A DNA stretch of 64,000 bases from Diatrype stigma (GCA_022225965.2 JAKJXP020000037.1:248001-312000); one strand, 5' to 3'. Counted from the stretch's first letter, positions 1 through 12,067 are shown. Notes: generated from the sequence alone by a model not told the origin. Made by a program: numbers and translations.

Positions 1-955
1 AACCTGACGAGGTCTACCATGGTATCTCGAATCTCCACCGGCACGTAGCTTGCATACTCTTCCTCTGGTATATCCTTCACGAGGGCTTTGACTCCCATGG
101 TACGACCCCATAGCGCCGCATAGTCTGTTTTGGTGACGATTTCGCTAGCACCTAGAACATTGGTACCGGGTGGGTTGCGCAAAACCAGCGCTTCTACGAA
201 CGCACCCGTGTCCCGAGAAGCTATCACCTCAGGATTGGCCTTATACACGCCTGGACATTTCAATCGCACATATTGGAATGTTCTATCCCGCTGCTTATGT
301 GGTCTGAATGCCGCGATCTCTCTCCAAGTCTCCTGGTAAATCCCCATGGTAACTGTACTCAACCGATCTCGAAGCCCTGGGAGTTGTCGAACATATGTTT
401 CGATGGCGGCCTTTGAGTCAAACTCGTAAGCATGTTGGTACTTTCCGCCGCTGATCTTCTTTACTGGAGCCAGCGTGGAGAACACGAACTTTTCCAAAAC
501 GGACAGGACGTGGGAATCCAATGCTGCATTTGCGATATTGATTCCTTGAGCTAGTTCCAGATCACCCGCATATTCGCCAATAGACCTGCCCGCAGCAGCG
601 GCCTCTTTCTGCAATCTGGCGTCTTCGCTGACCCGGACCCAGTTAGAGGCCCAATCAGTAACGGCAAAGATCGCATTGGCATCCTGGAAGGCTGCTTTGA
701 GTGATTCGACATCGTCTTGATCGGCTTTGACGATTTCGACCCCTTTCCCGGCCCAGACCCTGGCTTTCTCCGAGCTGGGGTTCCGTGTGATACCACGGAT
801 TCGCCAGTCGCCATGCTTCAAGAATCGATTGGCAACGGAACCACCCTGTGTGTAAGATTAGCGCCTAGTCGACAACGCCAACGTACAACAATAATCTCCC
901 GACGCACCTGTATTCCAGTGATCCCAAGAATTGCAATCAGCTTTTCTCCCATCAT
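1..955 (-). CDS. NmrA-like NAD(P)-binding protein, 3' end beyond window
   Basis: Two exons on the minus strand: 955..908 and 845..1, running off the left edge (about 297 residues visible). The 62-nt intron (907..846) has GTGCGT and CACACAG ends, and removing it restores the dinucleotide-binding loop: exon 1 ends ILGITGIQ and exon 2 opens GGSVANRFL, matching the family pattern GxTGxQGGS (residues 11-19). Later segments such as AIFAVTDWAS and VFSTLAPVKKISGGKY are typical of NmrA-like atypical short-chain dehydrogenases. These bind NAD(P) in the cytosol and act as redox sensors or regulators, or as isoflavone-reductase-like enzymes; the classical catalytic Tyr-Lys pair is usually absent. Two adjacent Met codons begin the gene and I chose the first. 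Family is secure, individual function is not. Confidence 0.85.
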
Positions 956-1143
956 GGCACCTTAAGTTGCTGAAGAGTGACGTGATCAGGAAGGGTCGTT
1001 TAGAAGGTGCCACACATATGTAGAATCCGAATGCGCCTTTCAAGACGGTTGTTGGACTTAAGTACCTGATCAAATTTTTTATTACTAATAATGCTCATGT
1101 GGTCTACGTATGGGCATAGCACGAACCAGTCTCATATTATGCC

Positions 1144-1239
1144 CAGGGTGTCACCCAATGCAATTTGGTTGCAGTTGCGCAACGGCAATCCATCCACCAG
1201 AGGTCCTGGTTGCAATGGATTACGTTGCGTGACACCCTG
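1144..1239. mobile_element. hAT-like MITE, 96 bp
   Basis: The segment begins CAGGGTGTCAC and ends with its exact inverse GTGACACCCTG. The inverted similarity continues imperfectly inward (CCAATGCAAT versus GCAACGTAAT). It is flanked by 8-bp direct repeats that differ at one position, ATTATGCC on the left (1136-1143) and GTTATGCC on the right (1240-1247). CAGGG-type termini and 8-bp duplications are typical of hAT transposons. At 96 bp it has no coding capacity, so it is a miniature non-autonomous copy. The termini and flanks are seen; the superfamily is inference. Confidence 0.72.
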
Positions 1240-1335
1240 GTTATGCCACACGGGGGCTGTAACCAACAGCACCTGCAGCTATCACCAACGGCAGGATGTA
1301 TTGGAATGCACTACTTCCCAATATGGCCTACAAAG

Positions 1336-1337
<2 letters not shown>

Positions 1338-1378
<41 letters not shown>
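1338..1378. repeat. 41-nt homopolymeric A tract
   Basis: Uninterrupted run of about 41 A, lying 99 bp downstream of the hAT-like MITE and 300 bp before the Helitron. It could be a simple-sequence expansion or the tail of a retroposed sequence; I see no convincing target-site duplication. The neighbouring sequence 1379-1677 holds no gene that I can support. Confidence 0.9.
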
Positions 1379-1383
<5 letters not shown>

Positions 1384-3069
1384 TGAAGAGAATTAATATC
1401 AAGTTCTGTGATTTGGATGAAAAGCCCTTCTGTAAATCCCGCGTCAGATGAGAAGTCGAGGTCTTTTGGCCGACGGGTAGAATAAACCCGCAGTGGACAG
1501 TTGGGAGCGGATAAGGTATTCATCGACAAGGGAATGAATTCTTATAGAACCCCTGCTGTGATAGACGACCGTTACATTATTGGTTAAAGCACTGGAGGGA
1601 CTGCGGAATAATTAAATCGCAACTCGGATAAAATGGAACGAACCTCATGTCTAACCGCGATGTCTAATAAGGTCTTTATAAAGCGAAGCTTTATTTTTTT
1701 TGTTCTGTAGAATATTATTAGTAATGTTTTAAAAGAACAAAAAAAATAAAATAAGCTTATTGAAATCAACAATATGGGCTTAAAATCGACGCTAATAACG
1801 CGTTAAATCTGGCAAAAAATTACATTAGTTAGAATTATCGAAAGGTAAATCGGAAGTAACCATTTATACATTTCCAATAGCTTCTTATTCGAATAAAACC
1901 GTTACGATAATAAGAAATCGTTAATATTTTACATCCTATACAAATTAACGTATAAATTAATCCATACATTTATTTTATAACATCTTAAACCGTTCAGAAT
2001 TAATGAATTTAATTAATTACAATTAGGCGCTAGTATGTAGTTGCGATGTATATATGCGGTTAGCCAGTGCTGCCAGTATTTTTTTTTTTTTTTCTTTTTA
2101 ACCGTTATAACGCGTTAATCGTATTGCTGCCTAATTATATTATAATATGCTTTTAATTGCGTTGCCATGTTATAATATGCTTCAAATAAGCTTTTCCTAT
2201 TACTTTTATAAATTTTTCGACTTAATACGTATAAGCTTAAATTTTTACGATGCCGCTATTTCTTATAACTGATATTAACTTGCCCGAACGAGGCCGTAAA
2301 CGCCGTAGCCGTTCGTTAACGCGACGTTTTTCCGTTTTTAAATTTATACAGGATAATAACCCTTAATGATATATTCGTTATAAAGCGTAAAAGATTGCTA
2401 ACGAATTCTTTTTTGTTACGGCTAATAAGTATTTTATTTACGTATTTAAATATGTTACGGAATAATGCGAATAAAATCGCCGCCGAATAAAACCTTTTCG
2501 TCGTGGTTAAAATCCGGATAATTCATTTCGCATAGTTATCGTTCGAGCCGAATGGTATCGTATAAAGAAGGCTTATCGAATAATTTGCCGTACTGGCGGT
2601 AATTTTTTTTCGACGCCTTTTTTAAATACTTTAAAAAGGAAGTAAGAATTTAGTTATAATCCTTCGATTTTTCATTTCCCTTTTAAATTTCCCGATAAGC
2701 GTAGTCCTAATAATTTCGATTCGCGATTTATATTTTCCATTTTTACGTTAATATTTTTGGGACCGATTTTATTTCTTTTAAATAATAAGGATTTACAGGT
2801 AAAAAACATTTTATAACGGGACGAAAAGGATTTATTCCGATCCCGGTCCCGGTTTCGGTTTTATATTTCGCAAGGCCCTCGATTCGAAATTTATCGTATT
2901 GCTATTACGCGTATTGCTATTTAAGCGTACGAAAATGCCTTAAATTTTAATTTCGTAAATCCGGGTATCGAATGAATTAATGTCGGTAACGATAAACCTG
3001 TTTTGCTTTTATAATTGCAGCAATCAGCCATTAAAAAGGCGGACGCGTAGTTTATTTATAACTTTTACG

Positions 3070-6000
3070 AATACATGAATATTTATTAAATGGAAAAATG
3101 CAGTAAATGTTGTAAGCATTGGTTTAATATGAAGATCGAATACGGTATTTATGCGAAATGTAAAAAAAAGGACGCGAATTTTATCGTCGTTCGTTTTTAT
3201 TTTGTCCAGAACCTAATGGAATTTGGAAGTATTCCGTTTAATTTTTCCGTTTTGATATAAATGGAAGAAATGCTAATCGTTAAGGTTTACGTTGCCATAA
3301 AGATTCGGCAGCATCGTGGATTTTAATATTAATATCGAGATTACATTTGTTTTTTTTTTCGAGACGTAGGGAAAATATACCGAGTGCTTCCTTTTTTATT
3401 TAAAGATTTGGATATTATATTTATCGTGCCTTTAAATGAACGTTTTTATAACGTACCGTAACGGGATTTCCGTATATGCCGTAGGGCCGTTTTTATGTAG
3501 TTGCAATATTTAATCCGTTATTATCCGAATTATATAAGGGACTAGGTAAATATCTTTTACGAAAACCTGGACTAATTGCCGAAAGATAGAGATATTATGG
3601 ACCAAATTTAAACGCAGCTAAATATAAACGAATCGGTAGCCGCGGTTAAAGAAGGTATATCGGATGCTGATTTATTGGAAGCCGCGAATAAATACGATCG
3701 TTCGGCTGTTCCTAATTTTCTTGCGAATTAAATAGAAATTAAAAGATTTCGTTAAAATGTAACCGGTAATTATATCGAAACCAAGCTTGCCGTATAAAAA
3801 TAAATGGAAATGTTCCTTTTTCGTATTAACCCTATTAATAAATTTAATAATAATATTCCTTTGCTTTTAAACGTTTTCTTTATTTTGTTTCCTAATGGCC
3901 GAAACGAATTCCTAGCTTAACGTAAACGCCCTTTTTCTTTTAAAAAATGAATCGAACATGCGATAAAATGATATAATAAACGCTTTGCTTATTATTCGTA
4001 TTTTGCTTTCTTAATATTTAATAAATTAATGCGGAAACGTATTGCTAAGAATAATTCGTTTTATATACGTAATTTAAATTAATAAAACGAATAGCAATAT
4101 ATTACCGCAGAACTTTAGGAATTACTGGACGGGTATAACCGAAGTTCCGAATAATACGCCCAAGCCGAAGCGTTAATAAATTCGATCGTATATAACGCTT
4201 TTAAAATCCGGGATATCCGTTTATACTGGTATTTATAAAAAAAGCAATTCGATGCCATAATAAATGCCTTAGGCTGTCCCAATTTATTCATTACCTTTAA
4301 TATTGCCGATTTTTATTAGGACGACTTGTTGTATCATATTCCCGAATATAATCGGTAACGTATAAAAACGAATGCCCGCGTTAAATTCCGCTTAACAAAA
4401 AAAAACGCATTAATAAACCCTTATATCGTTATCCAGTATTTCCATTACCGCTTTAATGCCTTTATGAAATATGTGATTTGTCCAAAATTCCGCATTAAGA
4501 AATATTGGAACCGATACGAATAGCAAAGCCGTAATGCGTTTTATAACCATAAGTTTTTCTAATGCGAATTCGGCAATGGTATTACGCCGTCGCCCTATAA
4601 TATGGAAACCGAAAAATCTTGCGATATTTTTGCTTAATTTTGGGAATTTTACATTACTGCTATTAATTCCTTTCTTTTTCGGCGCCGTAAAAATGTACCC
4701 TTTAAAACGAATAACGAATACTTATCGGTAATAAATTTAAACCAGGCGCTTACTTAGGAACATTTTATTTAATTGTTATTACGTATTTACGTTTATATTT
4801 ATACCTTCGTTTATTGCTTACAAAAAAAGAAAACGCAGAAGCGCCGTAATGCGGAATTTATACGGGAAACATTCGAAACGGTTCGAATTACGAACGCGGC
4901 TTGGATATAAGCTTACCGGAATCGGGCCTTTAAATTCGAAATGGCCGCTTTGGAACAGCTTAATAAAGCCGGTATCCTTTTTTCGAACTTGCAATGCCGT
5001 TTTTATTTCTTACGCGTCCTATAATTCTTCCTTTCCGTAAATAAAAAGTTAAACCCGAGATTTTGGTCCTTTTTAATTGTTAGGTCGAATTAGCGGCTAA
5101 ATTAATATAACCTTACGTTTATAATCGGTTAAAAGGCGAATCTGGATTTCTTTTCCTGTATTAATATATATAACATAAAGGCGTATATTAGTAAGTACGT
5201 AAATAAGCCCGAAATAAAGTCCAAGTCGTTTAACGACCTAACGAAAAAGGTGCTTCCGTATATTACGGCAAGGAATTATCTTCTGTCTTTAATATGCCGC
5301 CTTTTAAATAAGCTAATAAGGAAACGAAATTAATCCTATATAAAGATTTATTACTATTTATTGGATATATTTCTAGTACAATGCGCCCGTATTTTTATTA
5401 ATATAAACTGCTACGCAAAAAACGATTAATTAAATCCGTATTACGTGAAATAAAGAGAAATAACGGCGGGTGCTATGCGTATTAAGAAATATAAGCAGCA
5501 ACCGGAAATCCCGAAATTCGAGGAAGTAACGTATTTCCAATAGCTAACGCTATACGATTAAAAAGCAAGGCCGCCGTATATACGACCTTTAGCGAAACCG
5601 CGTATTTTGATATATTTTCCCAAATATAAGGCCGGGTTCTTTATATACGAACAGTTTTATAAAATAAAAATACTATTAAATCATTCCTTCCGTCGTATAA
5701 AGGAATTACTAGCGATAAACGGCATAACATATGCGAATTTTACTAAGGCATATGCCGCTTATTAGCGTTTTTATATATATATCGATAATAATTATTACGT
5801 AATAAATGCTTCCTTTAACGACGATAATAATAAAGAATTTAAAGATATTAATATTCCTCCGAATATTATACAAAATAACTAAACTAATCTGGCGAATATG
5901 GTTCCGGATATTGATCTGGATTTTTCGGATAGGTTTAAAAAGTTCGGCATTCGTAATATTAACATAAATTACGACTGGAATAATAACGTCGGATTAACGC

Positions 6001-7580
6001 CGGAACTAAACCAATATATCCTTAATTCGGACTTCTGGCCGGAAATCCGTACGGCTTACAATTAAAACCCTCCTAAAAAAATTCCGAAAGAACTAAAGGA
6101 TAGCTTAAATCCTAAATAACGCATAATGTTCGATATTTATGTGGAATACTATTAAGACTTTTTGGATAGCAAAAATCCGGATCCCTTATATTTAAACGTA
6201 AACGGTACTGATAGCTATAAAAAGTCCTTCGTATTAAAGGTTTTTTATTTACAGTTACGAAAAATGGCGGAATAAATTGGCCGTTTCGATCCGGTCTTGC
6301 GTTATGCCCCAACGAAAATCGCGGCAACGGAAATACAAGGCCGAATCCTTTATTCGGTTTTCCGCCTTTTTATTAAAAAGGGCCAATTCGCAAATCTTAT
6401 CGGAGCTGCCTTAATGCAATTGCAACAAAATATACGTCGTATAAAATATATAATTATTAACGAGAAATTAATAATAGGTTTATTCTTGCTAGCCATAATA
6501 AACAATCGATTATAATAAACGTTTTCGAAATTGCCTATCGGTACGATATTCGAAAAGCTAAGCATTATATTTCTTAATAACTTTTATTAACTACTTTTTA
6601 TATTCGATAAGCCGTTATATTATACTGGGACCGATTTTTTTAACTTGGATTTTATAAAACAAACTGCTTATAAATCGATTAACTAAACCGTTCGCCTGGA
6701 AATAATTATGCGCCAATAAGGTCCGAAATAGGCTTAATTTCGTAAAGCCTTAACGGCCGTACGAATTATGTTTTATACGTACCAAATATAAGAGCTTTTA
6801 AGTATTCGCTACCGGCTTTATCCGTTAATAACCGAATAAGATATAAAAAGATTCCAAAACGCCGTTCGAATGTATCTAACGAATGCGCAAATAAGCGATT
6901 ATAATTTTCGGCATTTTGATTATTTAAGGCGTCCGATTATAAAAATTCGAATTTCCGGTAATGGTCCGTATTGGAACAAATTATTTTCGAAAAAAGCCGG
7001 CAACTTAAAGATTTATTTTTTTATATACGATAGCGTTCGTATTATGTTTATAAAGAATATTTATACGTCCTAAGAACTCGTAAATAGGGCCATAAATAAA
7101 GTTTATAAGGTTATATAAAAAGCCGGCTCGGATTCCCGTATCGAAATTCCCAATATAATTCTGGTTATATTCGATAAGTAAATTGTTTTAAAGATTTCTT
7201 TTTTTTTTTTTTTAACTAACAGTAATTATAAATATATAGGTTCTTATTTTTGCATCGTAAATGGTATACCGGCTGTATTTATCTTTCGTTTATCGAAACA
7301 ATATATTTATAAAATTACCGATTACGAACGGATTTAGTTTTTTTTAGTAATTTCTTATGTTATTACGGTTTATAAGTTATAAGGATTTACATTAAAAAAG
7401 GTTATTCTCGATATTGCCAATAAGGAATTCCAATCTAGGCTTATATACGTAATTCTATTCCGCATAAAAAGTTTAGATAATATATTATTCGATAATATTT
7501 TCGGCTTAAAGTGTTTTTAGCAGCTTTAAGGGAAAGTTATTGCGGTTCGTTTGGCAAATTGGAACCGAAAAAATTAAGAG
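3070..7580 (+). pseudogene. Helitron Rep-helicase (DUF6570 / HUH Rep / PIF1 helicase), inactivated
   Basis: Reading the plus strand through dozens of stops and some frame changes recovers a fungal RepHel protein in order. A zinc-ribbon/DUF6570-like start lies near 3080-3300 (short matches such as MEEMLIVKVYVAIKIRQHRG). A Helitron_like_N block follows near 4230-4520 (ALGCPNLFITF, VICPKF, WNRYE). The HUH region is near 4530-4560, where the HxH motif is spoiled (AFYNHKFF). The Rep tyrosines survive near 5170-5200 as YISKY. The helicase runs from about 6080 to 7520, with a damaged Walker A (GTDSYKKS for the usual GTAGSGKS), PTKIAATEIQGR, a DEK-box remnant (IIINEK), MRQ-GP and a final YAITVHK-like block. 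The substitutions fit C-to-T and G-to-A change. No product can be made. Boundaries are approximate. Confidence 0.85.
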
Positions 7581-7613
7581 CTTTTATAAATTACTAATAT
7601 AAAATGTAATTTA

Positions 7614-8010
7614 TTATGTTATAACATGTTCTTTTATTTACGTATTATGTTATAATATGCTTTTTTGCGTGCATATTATGTTATAATATGCCCGAAATAT
7701 TTAAATATCCTATGTTATAATATGCTTCCAATTATTATATCCAAGTTATAATATAATATACGTATCGGGTATATTATGTTATAATATGCCTATTTAATTA
7801 TATATTATGTTATAATATATTTACTTAGTTATATATTATGTTATAACATGCTTATTTAATTATATACCATGTTATAACATGCTTATAAAATTATGTACCA
7901 TGTTATAACATGTTCGAATTAGGATTTATACCATGTTATAACATGCCTATAAAATTATGCTTTATGTTATAACATATTTGGATTAAGATTAATCCATATT
8001 ATAATATGGT
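7614..8010. repeat. array of about 13 palindromic TTATAA-core repeats in the Helitron
   Basis: Roughly thirteen copies of a 14-16 bp palindrome, best consensus CATGTTATAACATG, spaced about 31 bp apart, with AT-rich spacers that also resemble one another (for example TTATTTAATTATATA). Two further copies occur near the left end (about 2136-2178). The array begins just after the helicase relic. RIP has probably altered the original sequence. The short sister element has a loosely similar series of CTATACCTGCTTCCG units at about 30970-31130. Possible roles are an iteron-like protein-binding array or a satellite carried by the element; both are inference. Confidence 0.8.
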
Positions 8011-8199
8011 TTATATTAAAATGTTTTAATATAATGTGCTATAATGAAAATAATAAAGGTTCCCAATAAGGAAATACCATATTATTACATAATATTTTAG
8101 CCTATAAATTAAATAAATCCGGAATTCCAAGTAATTGTAATAAATAATTAGCTACTTATTTAGTTTTTAAATTTCCTTTTTCCTTTTTCTTTTTTCTTT

Positions 8200-9100
8200 T
8201 TTTTTCTTTAGGTTCCAGTAGCAGCAGCAATAGAAATAATAATAATATAATAACAACAGTAACCATATTTGCTTTTGCCGATTTTTATGAAGTCCCGGAT
8301 TCGCCTTTATTTTAGCCCTTATTTTTTGGATCGTTTGCTTTTGCCTTTCAAAAGTTACGCTTTATCGCCCGTTATTCCCTTAAAAAAAGAAAATTAATAA
8401 TTCGCTATCGCCGTAGGAATAAGTTTTAAAGGATTCCCATTACGAATTAAAATTAATTAAATATAAACGCCTTAATATTAATAGCTTAGGAAGTTATTAA
8501 TGCCGTTTATGCGGTAATTCGGTAACGCTTTTCGGTCCGGCCTATCGCTTTTTTTTTGGCCCCGCTTTTGGACCTTTCCGTTTAAAGGGCCTTCCGGTAT
8601 AAACCCGGTAATTTTTGCCGGGAAAACTTTAATTTCCCCCGTAATCGACCGGATACAAATCGGAACCTACGGGCGGCATTGGTTTAGGTTTCGGATCCGC
8701 TAATGGCGGTGAAATATATACGCTATCGGGACAGCAATAATTTATGAAATGCTTGCATTAATTACGCAAATACGGTTTATTTTGGCTGTAAATATAACGA
8801 CTAAAGGGCAAAATGTTATCGTAAATATATCGTTCTTAATAATATGCTTATAACTAACGAATATTTTTTAGTCCTAATTTCCGTTTTCGTTTCCGTTTTA
8901 GTTTCAGCTTTAATTCCAGTTTTAATTTAAAATACTTCCGTTCCCGTCCAAAATGCTTTCGTTTTCGCCTTTGCCTTATTAAATAATAGGCTAGCCTTTT
9001 TAATATTATGCCAAATTATTATTAATATACATATATAAATATACGAACGAAATACTAGGCCATAACGAATAAATAACGGACCGAGGCCCAATAACAGTTA
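8200..9100 (-). pseudogene. possible second, antisense Helitron ORF relic
   Basis: On the minus strand this stretch keeps proline- and lysine-rich, non-random reading such as PPLADPKPKPMPPVGSD (near 8700) and KRKGPKAGPKKKR (near 8560), separated by RIP-type stops. A Cys-containing segment lies just upstream (CKHFINYCCPDS, near 8750). This looks like a decayed accessory gene facing the Rep-helicase. I do not recognise the family. Frame boundaries cannot be fixed because of the mutation load. Confidence 0.35.
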
Positions 9101-9672
9101 AAAAAGCGCTTCCGTTTTTTAAACGAGATTAACGACGAATTAATCAACGCGGCCATAAAGCCGGGCCCGTTCGAATATAACAGTAGCGGTAATGATAGCG
9201 GTAATAATAATAAAGGGATTGGAAATAAGGTATCTTTAATTCTTAAAGATAAAATATTACGGCCTAATCTTTTTACGGGATTTACGGAAAAAGAAAAAGA
9301 AAAAAAAAAAAAAAAAAAAGACGATGCTATTTAATATATAATGCAGTATTATCAGGATTTCCTGGGCCCCTTTAAGAATAAGGGCGAAAATCTTTAGGAT
9401 TAGCTTTTTGCTATTTTGCTTTAATTTTTGCTTTTAAATTCAAATTCGAGAAATGGCTTTAACGGTAATATAATTTCTATTCCTATTATTAACCTAATTA
9501 TGTTTAATTATTATAACGGTAATTATGGCTAAGAATCTAGCTAAATTCGGAAGAAAAAACATAAATCGCGTAAGTAATTTTTACCGTATCCATAAATCAA
9601 ATTAGCGGGCGGCGAAGGATAAGGAAAGCTTCGCTAATTTGGATAAAGAATGAGCCATTAGGAGTATTATTT

Positions 9673-10656
9673 GTAAGATCCATCGCTCCATTCCTAGGTA
9701 AGCCGTACCTGGGTAGGTAGTGCTGCTAGATTAGAACTCATCCAAAACCCATTTTCACATGTCAGACAGTTCCAGAGATCAAAACATCCCGGACTACATA
9801 TATGCAGCAGCGTCTCAGGGGCAACCGGCCAGCCAGCTAACCTCGATACTCGCTCACCAAACTGCTAGATTTCTGGGGCGAGGGTGAAAAGCTCCTCGGC
9901 AGGACACCAGTCAACGGGCCCGACTGTTCGATGAGGCATTTCGGACATGGCCGTCTGCCATTCACACTCTCTCGGCCACTCTGTCGGCCACCGGCCATCA
10001 TTGGCACCTGCCCGACGAGCTCAGCTCAGCTCCAGCTCATGTGGCTACCAAATCCCGTAGTACCTAGTAGGTGGTACCGACACCTCGTTACGTACTTCGC
10101 ACCAATAGACTGAGCTTGTTTTACTTAATCTAGCAGGCGGTGAGCGTTCTTTTCGCGAAATTGTGTCGTCATTCACATTTTCGGTTTCACATTGGGTTAG
10201 GTAGGCCTGGTAGGTACCGTGAGATATGCCCCGTGCTCATCGTCATCAGCGACATCTGTATGTATGTATATTTTCAGGTGGGCCACACACAGATCCATCT
10301 ACATACACACCCGACAATACCGTCTGGGAAGAAGCTTCCGGTTCCTCGGCTCCACGATATAGCACGAGGCATTGCAGGAGCTTCCATCTGTTACGTACCT
10401 ACTTTATCTGACATTTAAGATCCAACAGTCTCCTTCTTTCCTCTACCCGTGGTGTATGAGATCTAGTGCATACCTATTATATACGAACCCTCCCAGCTCC
10501 TGGGCTAGGTATTTCTAGCATCTGATGCGATTGGTCCTGTGCCGCCTGAGATACTCCCCCACTTTCACAAGCAAGAGTATACTTAATCCTCGTCCTAGAA
10601 CCTTCACAACAACAATCCCGCCTTTCGTCAGGCAGTTCTCTTTCCCACCTCCCAAG
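9673..10656. other. intergenic; promoter side of glycerol-3-phosphate dehydrogenase
   Basis: Base composition returns abruptly to the genomic average at the Helitron edge. No supportable gene. Direct and inverted GTACCTAG-like short repeats are scattered here, and pyrimidine-rich stretches (CTCCTTCTTTCCTCTACC at about 10430 and CTCTTTCCCACCTCCC just before the start codon) are typical of fungal promoters and leaders. Confidence 0.5.
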
Positions 10657-12067
10657 ATGGCGACGCCACACATTGACAGTGCCGAGCATTACTCGAAAAA
10701 GCACAAGGTGACGGTCGTGGGTTCCGGTAACTGGTAAATCTCGTCCCGTACTTGCAGGCTCGATATTTTTCACAACCTTCCCCTACGTCAAGTTGGGCCT
10801 TTCGTCTCCGCCATTTGATCGGTATGTTCGAGGACAGTGAAAAGCTGACTGCCGAGAAAATAGGGGCTCGACAATTTCCAAGATCGTTGCTGAGAGCACA
10901 AGGGAGCATCCGGAGCTGTTCGAAGAGCAGGTGCAGATGTGGGTGTATGAGGAAGACGTCGAGTACAAGGGCACGACACAGAAGCTTACCTCCGTAATCA
11001 ATGAGCATCACGAGAACATCAAGTACCTACCAGACATCAAGCTTCCTACGAACCTCGTCGCGAACCCTTCGCTCTTAGACGCCGTCAAGGATTCCTCCAT
11101 TCTGGTTTTCAACCTGCCCCACCAGTTCATCCGTAGGATCTGCGAGCAGCTCAAGGGAAACATCGTCCCTTTCGCCCGCGGTATATCCTGCATCAAGGGA
11201 GTCAACGTGTCGGATGAGGGCGTCGCCTTGTTCTCCGAATGGATCGGCGAGGGACTAGGGATCTACTGCGGCGCGCTGTCCGGAGCCAACATCGCCTCGG
11301 AGATCGCGGCGGAGAAATACTCGGCTACGACTATCGCTTACGACCCACCTCCCATGGACAGCTCCCGGAACCCCTCTCGGAACGCCACCCCGCGCTCGCA
11401 GACGCCGAACCGCGCTCCGCAGAAGAACACCGCCGACCAGCTGAGCGTCACCCCCCTAGCCGATCTGCACCATAAGGACGCACGCGGCAGGCGGAGCAAG
11501 ACGAAGCTGACGCCCGTGCCGCCCGAGTACCCGCCCCTCGACCACATTACCTTCAAGACGTTGTTCTACCGCCCCTACTTCCACGTCAGCATGGTGTCGG
11601 ACGTGGCGGGCACGTCGCTCGGCGGAGCCCTGAAGAACATCATCGCCGTGGCGGCCGGCTTCGTCGAGGGTCGCGGCTGGGGCAACAACGCCAAGGCCGA
11701 GGTGATGCGCATCGGCCTGCTGGAGATGGTGCAGTTCGGGCAGCAGTTCTTCGGCGAGACGGTGCAGGAGAAGACGTTCACGGTGGAGAGCGCCGGCGTG
11801 GCTGACCTCATCACCTCGTGCCAGGGCGGCCGCAACTTCCGCTGCGCCAAGCTGGCCGTCGAGCGCGGCGTCTCCGTCCAGGAAGTCGAGGCCGCCGAGC
11901 TCAACGGCCAGAAGCTCCAGGGCACCAGCACCGCCGCCGAGGTCAACTCCTTCCTGAAGATGCGCGGCCTCGAGCAGGAGTACCCGCTCTTCACCGCCGT
12001 GCACGACATCCTCGAGGGGCGCAAGCAGGTCGACGATATCCCCAGCCTGGTCGCTGCGGATCATTGA
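10657..12067 (+). CDS. gpd1: glycerol-3-phosphate dehydrogenase [NAD+], cytosolic
   Basis: Two exons, 10657..10733 and 10864..12067, give 426 residues. The 130-nt intron splits the Trp codon of the NAD-binding loop: exon 1 ends VVGSGN plus TG, and exon 2 completes WGSTISKIV (GSGNWG at residues 22-27). The enzyme reduces dihydroxyacetone phosphate to sn-glycerol 3-phosphate with NADH, supplying glycerolipid backbones, osmolyte glycerol and a cytosolic redox valve. Family marks include NLPHQFI, the [10 protein letters not shown] block and the catalytic-lysine segment [13 protein letters not shown]. Relative to yeast Gpd1 there is an insertion of roughly 60 polar residues after [11 protein letters not shown], of a kind I associate with filamentous-fungal homologues. 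The gene converges on the neighbour at 12271 with 203 bp between stop codons. Confidence 0.96.

Larger units (their letters stand above)
1678..9672 (+). mobile_element. RIP-degraded autonomous Helitron (Helentron/Helitron2-like ends)
   Basis: About 8 kb of very AT-rich DNA in which TpA is abundant, CpA and TpG are scarce and CpG persists, as expected from RIP. Both ends match the short element at 30450-31246. The left end starts ATAAAGCGAAGCTT and the right end holds the inverse AAGCTTCGCT about 45 bp before the terminus, which reads GGAGTATTATTT. A 5'-terminal repeat paired with a subterminal 3' copy is the arrangement described for Helentron/Helitron2 elements. Inside, on the plus strand, the Rep and PIF1-type helicase of fungal Helitrons can be recognised across many stops. 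The left flank reads GGTCTTT and the right flank GTAAGATCC; the exact insertion dinucleotide is not certain. Confidence 0.85.

Noticed and set aside
4534..7073. Short open frames in the AT-rich region as real small genes
   Set aside because: They are gaps between RIP-made stops in the Helitron Rep-helicase relic.
11456..12064. 202-codon minus-strand frame opposite the glycerol-3-phosphate dehydrogenase gene
   Set aside because: It is a shadow of the GC-rich coding strand; the plus-strand reading carries all family motifs.
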